Shown here one piece after another: positions 23,459-36,400 of a stretch of 64,000 bases of DNA (position 1 is the stretch's first letter; each line of letters begins with the position of its first letter). The notes beneath the pieces are model-generated. The model was not told the DNA's origin, did not search any database, and was given only the letters and a program-made list of their open reading frames with translations. The position numbers were made by a program, and so were the translations under genes. The stretch is from Pogonophryne albipinna (Eukaryota > Chordata > Actinopteri > Perciformes > Artedidraconidae): positions 129,001 to 193,000 of the forward strand of contig JAPTMU010000117.1 of assembly GCA_028583405.1 (NCBI GenBank), written 5' to 3'.

Positions 23459-24277
23459 TAATTCAGACAGGGGAGCTCCGCACCCCCTGCCTGCCGCTAG
23501 GGGGTGCTGCAGCGCCCTCAGCACCCCCCTTCCCGCGCCCATGGTTGTCATACAGTAAGTTCTGGGACCATCTTATCACAGACATTATTAATCGGATTTT
23601 TATATAGAGTCATATAATCCTTTTCTACTGAACTTTAACGAGAGTCTCCACCCACACTAACAGCAACAACCGAGCTAAAAGCTAACAACAGCATGCTAGC
23701 ATCCTGACAATGCTAACATGTTTACCATTTTAGTTTAGCATGTTATTAGCTCCTAACACAGTGGAGAGTTGATAGGAATGTCTTGAGTTTTCCAGCGTAT
23801 ACGTAGACACACCCTTTTTGAATGATATCAACCCAAAACATGGGCGTTAGCAGTGGATATGAGTGTTGTATACATGGTTTAGAGGAGGCCTTATACACCT
23901 ATGAGTATGATCATAATGCCTTTATCATATATTCACATGGTGGCTCTCCTTTACATATAAGGCAATGATATCTAGCAGCTGTAGTTTAATGAAGAGGTCC
24001 GCTGACGAAACATAGAGATTGATAAATTACGCTTAGGGATTGTGGGAGAAAGCGGGAATGAATGATGAATGAGTCAAACTAAAGACTTAACTGACGTATC
24101 TTATGTGGCATACTTTAACCCAATCCATGATCTTTTAACTAAAACTAGCCATGTAGATTTGGCTTGTAACTGAAAACTGAAACCTAATGAAACTGCCACC
24201 CTGTCATAACGTTCGTAATGCACTTACTTCCCTATTGGTTGGTTTAGTTTGCCCTTTCTGAAGTCTTAAAGTAGTAC
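23459..24277. other. Intergenic sequence with repeat fragment
   Basis: 23465-23545 is the inverted end of the GC-rich family also seen at 16788. The remainder shows no gene. Confidence 0.4.
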
Positions 24278-25805
24278 TTCTAATGTCCTTTATTAGGAAA
24301 ATGCATCAAACCTGCAATAGCTCCAATGGCCAACAGGGGGCGACACAACTAGTCTGGGAAAGAAATACAGATTATAGAGAAGTTTATTAGTAAGACACTC
24401 TTTCACTCGTGATTTATAACCTCAGTTAACATTTCCTGGATGACTTAAAGGTCTTCATTTCTTAACACTACCATATAGCTTCTGTCAACATCCTTTTTAC
24501 ACTTGCTATGTTTCCATTTAGATACTTTTAGACTCATTTTGAAGTATCCCAGTGGAAGTTTATTCACTCTGAACCAGTTGATTAAGACGCCAATAATCAT
24601 AGTCAATTTCATAGTAGTCAAAACAACTTCTAATGTCCTTTAATAGGGAAATGCATCCAACCTGCAATACTTCCAATGGCCAACAGGGGGAGACACAACT
24701 AGTCTGGGAAAGAAATACAGATTGTAGAGAAGTCTATGAAAAAGACACTGGCCGTTTCTCAATCTCGAGGATACTGGCTTCCAAGCCAATATTTCAAGGA
24801 TGCTACGTCATCGAGTGCCGCCGAAGTACTGTTCCAATCTCCAGCATACTTGGAATTCCACCGAGGCCGCGTCATTGGTTTGGGGGAAATTTCGAGGCTG
24901 CACATGGGTAGACTTCGCGTCCTTAAAATCCCCACAATGCTTTGTGCACAGACCAATTTCAAAAACCCTTGCGGAGAATGGCTGAACCGACGCAGCACAC
25001 ATTTAAATGTAAGTATGTAGTGGCGTAGAACATGTGTTGGTAAATATGTTACTTTGTTAAATTTGTTATCACCAAAAATGTGTTCCGTGAAAGTAAAGCA
25101 AGTTCATTTTAGATAGACATCGTGAGGTATTTATTTTCGGTACAGTTTATGTTGAAACCGTTAGAGAGAGTGGCACACTTGTTAGCCTGTTCCATTCTTC
25201 TTCGCTTTCCGAAGCCGTGGCTTGGAAGCATACTTGCTTCGTTTCTGAAGGAAGTGACTTGGAAGTACGCGACTACCAAGCCAGCATCCTCGAGATTGAG
25301 AAACGGCCACTGGGTGTTTCTCAATGTCGAGGAAGGCTGCTCCAGAACCAATATTTCAAGCATACTACGTCATCGAGCCCCGCCGAAAGACTGTTCCAAT
25401 GTCCAGTATACTTGGAATTCTACCGAGGCCGACGTACTTCGTAGCGAGACATTTCGAAGGCTGCACATGTGTAGACTCCGCAGTCTTTAAATCCCCACAA
25501 TGCTTTGCGCACGGACCAATTTACAAATCTTTGACGGAAATAGCGCTCCATTTAAGGCGGGGCCTCGCATATGACGCACACCTGTTAGCCTGTTCCATCA
25601 TTCTTCGTTTTCCGAGGCTAGGAAGGATTCTTGCCTCGCTTCTGAAGCAAGTGACTCGGAGGACATGTGCTACCAAGCAAGCGTCCTCGACATTGAGAAA
25701 CACCCTCTTTCTCCTGATTTATAACCTCAGTTAACATTTCCTGGATAACTTTATGGTCTTAATTTTTTAACACTGCCATATAGCTTCTGTCAACATCCTT
25801 TTTAG
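24278..25805. repeat. Tandemly duplicated segment, second copy split by MITEs
   Basis: The block CTTCTAATGTCCTTTATTAGG to CTTCTGTCAACATCCTTTTTA (24278-24510) recurs as 24630-24748 plus 25703-25805. The two halves of the second copy are separated by the insertion 24749-25702. Markers in both copies: CAATGGCCAACAGGGGG, AGACACAACTAGTCTGGG and TTATAACCTCAGTTAACATT. Confidence 0.8.
24749..25702. mobile_element. Two adjacent MITE copies with TTTCTCAAT termini
   Basis: Copy 1 spans about 24749-25309, from TGGCCGTTTCTCAATCTCGAG to CTCGAGATTGAGAAACGGCC. Copy 2 (about 25312-25702) runs from GGGTGTTTCTCAATGTCGAGG to CCTCGACATTGAGAAACACCC. Both share internal motifs such as AATATTTCAAG-ATACTACGTCATCGAG, TACTTGGAATTC and CCTGTTCCATCATTCTTCG. 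They are two insertions of one family, end to end. Open frames here are repeat-internal. Confidence 0.85.
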
Positions 25806-27356
<1,551 letters not shown>

Positions 27357-27363
27357 GTCTGTC

Positions 27364-27405
<42 letters not shown>

Positions 27406-27573
27406 TCTGTCTGTGTGTGTGTCTGTCTGTCTGTGTCTCTGTCTGTGTGTGTGTGTGTCTGTCTGTCTGTCTGTCTGTCTGTGTGTGTGTGTGTGTGTGT
27501 GTGTCTCTGTCTGTGTGTGTGTGTGTGTGTGTCTGTGTGTCTGTCTGTGTGTCTGTCTCTCTCTCTCTCTCTC

Positions 27574-27614
<41 letters not shown>

Positions 27615-27688
27615 GTGTCTGTCTGTGTGTGTGTCTGTCTGTGTGTCTGTCTGTGTGTCTGTCTGTCTGTCTATCCATCTATCCATCT
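27357..27688. repeat. Compound (GT)/(CTGT)/(CT) simple repeat
   Basis: Alternating GTGT, CTGT and CTCT blocks over 330 bp. The Cys/Val/Ser-only and Asp/Arg/Gln-only frames on both strands are artefacts. Confidence 0.95.
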
Positions 27689-28084
27689 ACATTTTAAAGT
27701 ATCCCTCCCAACACTGCTCACCTGAACTCCATAACAACCAGTAGGATCTCACCTGTTATGATCAAGTGTTTCACGTTAATATTTCCTACTCAACACACTC
27801 TGGTTATCCAAATCAGGGATGCAAATTCCGATGGGAAATGGATTTATAGTTAGGGAGGGGTGAAATCTCCTGTGTGTTTTTGTGCATCATCAGCTCCAGG
27901 TGTGTGAGCCCCACCTTTATTCTGAGGGAGGGACACACACACACTAACACACACACTCTGAGACAGGAAAGCTATGAGTAGGGATGCAGGTTTCTCTGCT
28001 TTTTGCCCAACCTGTTGATGCAAAACACAATCTTTTCTCCCAGTGGCTTCAGACCTCCATCGCTTCACACTCTTCGTCATCTTC

Positions 28085-28225
28085 GAGCTCTCACTGTTAA
28101 CCATCGGGCCTGCGGGGATATGGGAACATTATCGGGATAGGAGGCGCATTTAGCAGCTGTTTATTCAGAGAAACTTCGAAGACTTTTCGACGTAGATTTT
28201 TCCAAGTGTTTCCAAGGGTTAAAAG
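28085..28225 (+). other. Possible noncoding first exon of gprc5
   Basis: A stretch ending GGGTTAAAAG is followed by a consensus donor GTAAGT at 28226. It lies 2 kb before the first coding exon, which itself has a 5' UTR acceptor at 30185. The start is not determined and no TATA box was evident. Confidence 0.4.
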
Positions 28226-29224
28226 GTAAGTTTCCCTGTTTTTTTTTAAAGGATGTTAACGGTTTGGTCCTGCTTTGGAGATGGCATCTTATTGTCAAGT
28301 GTAGATAGTTTAACAACAAACATCAAAATCAATTGTCCTTATAGTACCGAATAACCAAATAGACCAAATAGATTAACACCCGCTTGACCTTATAATAAAA
28401 ATGGAAATCTTCATTAATTGGTGTCTTTTTAAGCCATCGCTTTACAAATCTGTACCTTATTGTAACATCTCTGCATTTGACATATTAAGGCGAGAGTAAG
28501 GGTAACATTGAGGGTCATATTTACAGAGAGACAATCCCACTAAAGGTCATCTTTGATTCTCTGACGCTGAAACAAAGACTCTGTTTCAGGCTTGGAGGAA
28601 GTGACAATCAGATGTGAATATCTCTCACTTTAATCTATGAACACCCTGCTGCAGTGTTATGCGCTGATGCAGCAGAAAAGTGATACCTTTCATGTCTACT
28701 TTATTGTCCCAGCCTCACCTCCATGTTGCATTTGTTTTTCTTTGCTGGTTTCTCACACACTCACACACTCCTCTGCCTTGTTCTGGCATGTTTTGTGAGC
28801 TTCTCCTCCAGCGTTGTTACGTCTCAAGCTGTCAAACCACTCTCCCTTTATTTTCTCCACACTGTGACCTCTGTGTTATCCTGTCTTACATTTCATCTCG
28901 CTTGTTTTTTTTATTTGTCACTCGACGAGCTGGGAATGTGCTTGAAGGCAAATATAAATAGCATTTCTGCAAAACGTACTTATGGTCCCAAAAGTCTCCA
29001 ACAATGTTACAACCTAAAGAAATCTGTCTTTCTTATCAAGATAATGGTTCTGTTTCTTTTGGACGCCACTGTTGTTGCAATGTTTTCCCTTTTCCCCTCA
29101 GTGTTGTGGTTGTCAGACAGAAGTTGTTATAAATTGACTTGTCATCCAGTTTAAAGCCACAATTTAATGCTAAAATTAAGAAATTGTGGTCGTTTTTTTA
29201 CTTTCTATTTAATCTCAATTGAAT

Positions 29225-29614
29225 TTAAAGGTGGGCTAGGTAATTCACTTCAGACACACTTGTTTTTATATTCCATGGAATGCTTAACATCCCGATAGCA
29301 ATGAATACATGAAATGCTTTGACAATAAATACATACAAATATGTCATCTGTGGAAGCCGTAGTACTGTAAAAAGCACGACCAATCATCTGAGCCGGCCCG
29401 GCTAAAATAACTGGATGGCCTACCTGCCTGTCAGCCTTCCATCTGTGCACAAACTTATCTCGTGCCCTCATTGGTCATGTGCGCGTTCGTGTGTGTTGGA
29501 GGAGGGGCTCTGTAAGGAAGTCTGAAGGAAGGGGGGCGATTTTTTTTGGTTGTGTATTTTCAAATTCTAGCGCACTCGAGCTGGTTTCTCCATTCTTACC
29601 TACCCTACCTTTAA
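29225..29614. mobile_element. TTAA-flanked MITE, family C, copy 1
   Basis: TTAA-AGGTGGGCTAGGTAA at the left and TTACCTACCCTACCT-TTAA at the right. The interior contains AACATCCCGATAGCAATGAA and TGTCATCTGTGGAAGCCG, shared with copies at 32784-33237 and 41751-42110. It lies in the 5' UTR intron of gprc5. Confidence 0.88.
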
Positions 29615-30185
29615 GTTATTAGAGAAACAAGGCTAGCAACTTTAGCGTTAGCGTCGGAGAAACACAGATATTTTGCAAGAAGTTGCTTTTTTTCAGTCTT
29701 ATTACAAATTGTTTATTACCACGTCTGTGTGTAGTGGAGAGGAAGAGATCTATTTCGAAAATGTATCCCCATAACAACCTTCTTGTTGTTCTTCATGTCT
29801 GGATCTTACGTTTTCAAAGAGAAACAAGCTAAGCTAACGTTAGCTGTTCGCTTGCAGCCCCTCATATGTCTGCTAAAACAGCCTTGAAGCAAGACTGATT
29901 TTTAACATGTTTGGTGTTTTAACCGTCTTATATCAGCTAGTACAATTATTTTAGAGAACCTTTGTAGATCAGGTTAAAACCTCGTAAACAAAGAACAATG
30001 AAGGAAATTAAACCGGGGAAAAGCCAACCAGCAATTTAGGGAATGACGTTCAACTTCACGACTCCACCCAACTTTCTCTTTTGTTGTGGTTTTAATTGAG
30101 GTAAAGATAATGGCAGAAAATTACATATTGTGCTTTAAAGGAAAGTTTAATTTAATGTTGAAATATGTTGTGGTTTTTGTTCCAG

Positions 30186-30464
30186 GGGGAAACATCTTCC
30201 AACTCTAAGGACACGTAAAACCAAAGACTGAATCCCTGAGTGGATTACTAAACTGAACATGGCCTTTTCATACGAGAAGCACAAATCCCTCTTCCCCCTC
30301 GTCCTCTTCCTCCTCGTCTTCGTCTCTCTCACCTGTTTATGCCAGTCGACCAACACCAGCTCCTCGAATACAACCAACACAACCCAAACCACTTCCTCTC
30401 CGTCCTCAAATGGCACCCTGAAGAGAATACCTGGCTGCAAAACAGGGCTGAACCCCATCTATAG
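30186..30464 (+). other. gprc5: gprc5 exon with start codon, signal peptide and ectodomain
   Basis: The acceptor TTTTTGTTCCAG ends at 30185. 73 nt of 5' UTR precede ATG at 30259; the donor is GTAAGA at 30465. The exon encodes residues 1-68 and ends in phase 2. Confidence 0.9.
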
Positions 30465-33400
30465 GTAAGACTCTCACAACATTGGAAAAGGGTCTCAAAA
30501 CGTACCTGTTCTCTCTTGCTTTCAACCTATAATCCTGCACTCCTACCCCCCTTCTTCTACTTATAGCTCAGGATTGTTTTTGTTGTTATTTTTCCTCGTA
30601 TTTAAAGGGTCTTTGAGCCCTGGGAAAAGCACTTTATAAATACAATACGTTAATACTTTATTGTCACATCAAGTCTGACATTTTTCTTGCATCACAGCTC
30701 CATTTGCAACATCGATCAAGGACAGATATTAAAACATGACATGATCAACCGAAGAGAGACTTGCTCAAGACCCTTTAACGTACATGTTATTATTATTATC
30801 TAACAAAGTCAAAGTTATTGTCAATCTTTCAGTTTGTGTGTACAGACAGAGAGATCGAAATACCGTTTTCCACCATCCCGAATACAAAACAAATATAAAA
30901 ATATGTATACAATATGTATATCCTATATATACACGATCAAAGACACATTTATACATATGCACACGTTAAGACATAAATAAAAGCAGAATAATCAATATAT
31001 ACAAAATAACAGTCACTTCAATATCTTTGGGAAATGTGCATTGACTTTTATTTTGCATACATTGATTGTTGTGCTTTTATTTATGTCTTAAAACGTGAAA
31101 TATGATGTGTTATGTATTACTCCAGGTACCTGTGTGACCGGCGGGCAGCGTGGGGCATCGTGCTGGAGACCCTGGCCTCGTCTGGCTTCCTGTTCAGCAT
31201 CGCTCTGTTCCTCGGCCTCCTCCTCTGGTCCCTCTGGCTCTGCGTCTCCTTCAAGGACCAGCGCAGCAGCATCGGAGGAACCGTGTTCTCCATGTCTCTG
31301 TTCCTGCTCGCCACCGCCGGGATCTTCGCCATCACCTTCTCCTTCATCATCAGACACACCTCTCAGACCTGCCCCACCAGACTCTTCCTCTTCAGCATCT
31401 TCTTCTCCCTCGCCTTCTCCTGTTTGCTGGCTCGATGCCTCGCTTTATTGGGTTTTGCAGCGGCTCGAGGGTGGGGCGAACCGGTCCTCGCTTTGGGACT
31501 CTTCACCGTCCAGGTCAGTGGTGTAAAGAGCAGAGATGGCAAAAGTACACACATCCTTTACTCAAGTAGAAGTACAGATACTCGTGTTTAAAAATACTCT
31601 GGTAAAAGTAGAAGTACTGACTAAACTTCTTTACTCAAGTAAAAGTAAAGAAGTATGGGCTTTGAAATGAACTTAAGTAAAAAGTACCCATAACTAGCAG
31701 CTGTTTTAAAGAGTACCTGACCTCCCTTTATGTTAATCAGTGTGAGAAAAAGTTTTTATAGAGTACTGGTCCATGGACAAGTGAGTTTGGCAATTTACTT
31801 GTCCGAATACATTTTTCACTTGTCCAGAATGGACAAAAATTGGGGCCACTGGAATCTTCTTCTTCGCCATCGTATTTTGAATTTTCCCACGGTTTTTACG
31901 ACACCGCTAACGTAAGTGAGCGGTAAGATGTTACTGCATCACACATACAGTAGGGTTGGGTATCGTTTGGATTTTAACGATTCCGGTTCTGCTTTTCGAT
32001 TCCGGTTATTTTCGGTTCTCGATTCCGGTTCTTTGAGAGGGTAAAAATAAGTCCCATGACAAACTGGGAGAAAAATATAAGAGAGAGAGAGAGAGAGATC
32101 AGCTGATACAACATTTTCATTGGTCCCTCTTCTTTAGAGAAGACCAGGAAATGATGGATACACGGATCGTGTTCAAATCAATAGGCACGCAACGACTCTA
32201 AATAATAATGATCATGCCACCAAACACACATTCAAACTAAAGTATTGCTACAAGTCACATTTGATATGGAGCGGACGTTTCAACATTACTCAATTAATCC
32301 CACTATCAGTCAGAAAATGGGACTGAAATGGACCAATCTGCATAATAAGTACTTTTACCTTTGGTGCTTTAAGTACATTTTGATGCCAATACTTTTCTAC
32401 TTTTACTTGAGTAACATTTTGAAAGCAGGACTTTTACTGTAACAGAGTATTCCTACACTCTGGTACTTCTACTTTTACTCAAGTACAAGTTCTGACTACT
32501 TCTACTTTTACTAAAGTACAAGATCTGAATAGATTTGGGTCAATGCATCCCAAGCCCAGGAGTGTTATTCTGTTCATCAATCTCCAATAAAGTTTTGTGC
32601 TCACAGTGAAAGAGTGCTTCACGGTTGGTCTGTAATCAAAGGGTTGCAATACTTTCTCTCGATTCAATAAAGTCAGACTAGTGTTGTCACGATACCAACA
32701 TTTTGGTTTCGATACCGATACCAAGTCAAGAATTGCGATTCCGATTCTTTTTCGATACTTTTCTTAGAAAAAGGGAAACAGTCTTAAAGGTGGGGTAGGT
32801 AAGTTTCAGAAACCGGCTCGAGATACACTTTTTGTTATATTCCATGGAATGCTCTTAACATCCCGATAGCAATGAATATCTGAAGTGCTTTGACAAAAAA
32901 TCCATAAAAAAATGTCATCTGTGGAAGCCGTGGTACTGTAAAAAGGACGGCAATCCAATCCGTTTAGCCGCCGTCCTGTCTGTCAGCCTTCCATCTCGAG
33001 CACGCACAAATGTATCTCGTGCACTCATTGGGCGTGCATTGCAGCAGTACTTCAATGATTCGCCAGCAACAGGCGGCCACTTTCACCAGTCTGCTGACGT
33101 CATGTGCGCGTTCATGTGTGTTGGAGGAGGTGCTCTGTAAGGAAGTCTGAAGGAAGGGGCGGATTCTTTTCGGCTGTGTACTTTCAAATTTTAGTGCACT
33201 CGAGCCGGTTTCTGAAACTTACCTACCCCACCTTTAAATGTAATTATTGTGCTTTATTTCACACCAGAACCAGAACCACATTGGTAAGTTAGCTAAAAAG
33301 ATAGCCATAGTAGACAGTTATCATTGCCATTAATTGCCTCGGCAAACTACGATAACGTTCATTTGTCACAAAATAAATTACACTTGTTTGACTTAGATTT

Positions 33401-36400
33401 GAGGGCATGGGCTTGAGCATGATGTAATTATGTTATCTATCACATTCGCTAACCTCGTGGTGTCCGTAGGCTTGCCCTCACTGTCAGGCTAAATTACTTC
33501 CAAATTTCGCTTCTGGCGTCTTTTTTGTCAACAAGCCGAGGCGCAGCGGCAGTTGCACTCCCACTTGCAGCCATGCTTCTCGCTTTCTCACATGCTCAGG
33601 CAGCTAGCGCGTGCACGAGAGAGGGGGGGGACTTAGAGCGTGCTTGAGAGGGGAGGGACTTAGAGCGTGCTTGAGAGGGGAGGGACTTACGGCTCCTACA
33701 CACGGCGTTGTCGCCTGCCGGCGGGGGGGGCTGAAACTCGACCAACAACCAATCACATGAATCTCCCGACCCAGACACACAAGCACGCGGTTTGATTGGC
33801 TAGAGCTTGTACTGGCATATGATTCGATTGGCTGACGCCTCCGTCGAGGCGGCAAAAGTAGAACATTGCTCTACTTTTGCAGCGAGCACCGCGAGAGAAG
33901 CTACGCTTTGCTCCCACAATGCAGTTCGGCGAATCGTGACGTCACCCCATTCAAAGTGAATGGGCAGAAGCGTTGAAGCGGCAACGCACGCCGCCGTGTG
34001 TAGGCTCCGTTAGAGCGTGCTTGAGAGGGGAGGGACTTAGAGCGTGCTTGAGAGGGGAGGGACTTAGAGCGTGCTTGAGAGGGGAGGGACTGCAGGCACG
34101 GCTGCAGTGCAGGGAGTGGAAGCAGAGTGCTGAACACACACAGCTCATATTAAAACAGCGCTTTCTCACCGGAGTACTTTTCCCCGTCATTCTTAAAGTA
34201 CCGATACTAATGAAACGGAGGAATCGTAACGTTTTTAACGGCAGGGTATCGCGGTACCTTTCAAGTATCGGTACACTAAGTCAGACTAAATAAAAACACA
34301 GAGCTGAATCCAGATCAGATGCACGCTGAAGGCTCTTTGAGCAGGTTTTCTCTCACTGATCGTGCTGTTATGCTAAATGTGTGTTGTTTGTTCTTCATGT
34401 ATTGTGTCTTGATATTTGTCTGTTGATGTCACACATGGAGCTGCTGTGATGCAAGTCACATTTCAGACTTGATCTGACCATTCAAGTATTATCGTATTGT
34501 ACCTCCTGTTCAGTGTTTCATCTCGTTTACGTACAGGATCTGAGTTTCTTCTCCCACTTCTTGTCCAGGTTATCATCTCTACCCAGTGGCTGATCATAGT
34601 CTTAGTTCGAGACGAGAAGCCGTGCGAGTACAGCCAGGAGGAGTTCGTCATGAAGCAGATCTACGTCATGTGTCTCCTGGTCATCAGCTTGATCCTCTCC
34701 CTTCAATTCCTGTGTCGATCCTGCAACACCTACACCTACAGGTTTAAATATCCTAATTCTGGGTGGCTTTAAATATCAAAGATGGGTTCGGGTAACAGTA
34801 AAACAGGGAACATGTGTTGTCTGGGGATGCAAAATGGATGAAAGAGAAGGATGAAAGGAATACAAAAAGGTTAGAAAAGTGTAAAAATAACTATAATTTC
34901 ACGGGAAGACTAGGGGTCGAGGAATGTAAGAATTTAGTTAGGGGTCTTGAACAAATATCTGGAACAATACCAGAAACCTGCAGGTCCGCTACAACTCTCA
35001 CTACTTTTAAATCCAGGCTGAAGACTTTCTTTTTGGTGCTACTTTTAATTAAACTATTCACATCTCACACTGCACTGTAACTACTGATGTTTTATTATCT
35101 TTGCTTTTTCTAATGTGTTTTATGCTCCTGTTAAGCCCCAAGGTCCCCGCCGGCGGGTACTTTAGTTTTTTTTTCACTACACTGTGTCTTAATATTTAAG
35201 AACCTATTAATGTGTTATACCAGATTAACGGGAATAATCTCAGCTAACTGACGATACAAACCATTTTGACCAAAACAAAACACAAGTCTCATAAGAAGCA
35301 TCTAAATGACCCCTGAGCGAAAAATGCTAACCTATTACTGCACCGATAATCACTCCTAGCTCCCTTATTACTTATCCTAGCTGCACATCCAACACATCGT
35401 TTATAATCGCAAGGAGACACAGAATCTAACGGTGCCCACCTCAACACTGAAAGATACAAACTCGCGACGTTATCAACAAAAACGTACATCAAAACAAGTG
35501 GCGCTAGGTAGCCCACAATGCTAACATGGTTTACCTTCGTCTTTGTCTGGTCTAAACTGGTCTTCAATGGCATTAAAACGATAAAAATGATGGTGTAGTC
35601 AATCCATAGGTTCATCCAATGTGACTGCGTCCCCTTTGAAATGTTCGGATAATCCATAAGCAATAAAACAGCTTTTCCGTTGCTTGATATCAGAGCAGCG
35701 ATATTTCTCCCCTCTGCTGCAAGCTAGCATGCGCAGAGACGCTACCTTTTTTTAAAAAACATGAGTGTGTGCGGGACGATTTCCCGTGGATTCTACTGGC
35801 TCTAACGGTCAGAAAGAGATGTCACATGTCAAAATCGAACAAGGGGGGCCAGAGATATGGAAAATCCACCCAAATGGCCCCAGAAGAGGTTTTTTTTGGT
35901 AAATCTGTCTAAAAATGTCAAATATCACTTGTTTTGCATCAATCTTGATACAGGGTACTTATTATCTGTTGTACTTTGGATTCCTTAAGCTTTTAGTCTA
36001 CTAACCCATCATCCAAGGTTAGTTTTCACTATAAGTACAAAATATTTTTTGGACGGACACTATAATTTACAGTTTTTTACCATGTTCAATCTGAATTTTC
36101 TTTAAAATAAAAAACATCTATATTGATTCTGACTTTTCTACATCCAACTCACCGGTTTATCATTACTTTGAGAAAACAGATTATTAATGTAACCCTTTTA
36201 GAAGGGAAGATATGGTCATTTGTTCTGGGAATGTCATTTTCGAGCCTGAAACCTGAAAAACAGGCTTGGGGCCTAGGTCACCTATTAAGCAAAATCCCCT
36301 TCTTCATGTCTCTTCTTCATCAACATGTGTCCCCTCTTCTTCATGTCTCTTCTACATCAACATGTGTCCCCTCTTCTTCATGTCTCTTCTCCATCAACAT

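Larger units (their letters stand above)
32679..34278. mobile_element. hAT-type element with 8-bp TSD, carrying nested insertions
   Basis: AGTCAGAC at 32671-32678 is repeated at 34279-34286. The ends TAGTGTTGTCACGATACC and AAGTATCGGTACACTA are imperfect inverted repeats, with GATACC/GGTATC motifs near both. Inside lie a family-C MITE (32784-33237), a 27-bp tandem repeat and a Harbinger-like MITE (33690-34009). No transposase. Confidence 0.85.

Noticed and set aside
31095..31526. Alternative forward and reverse frames in the gprc5 TM1-TM4 exon
   Set aside because: Shadows of the GC-rich receptor exon; only the frame with the AWGIVLE and TM motifs joins to neighbouring exons.
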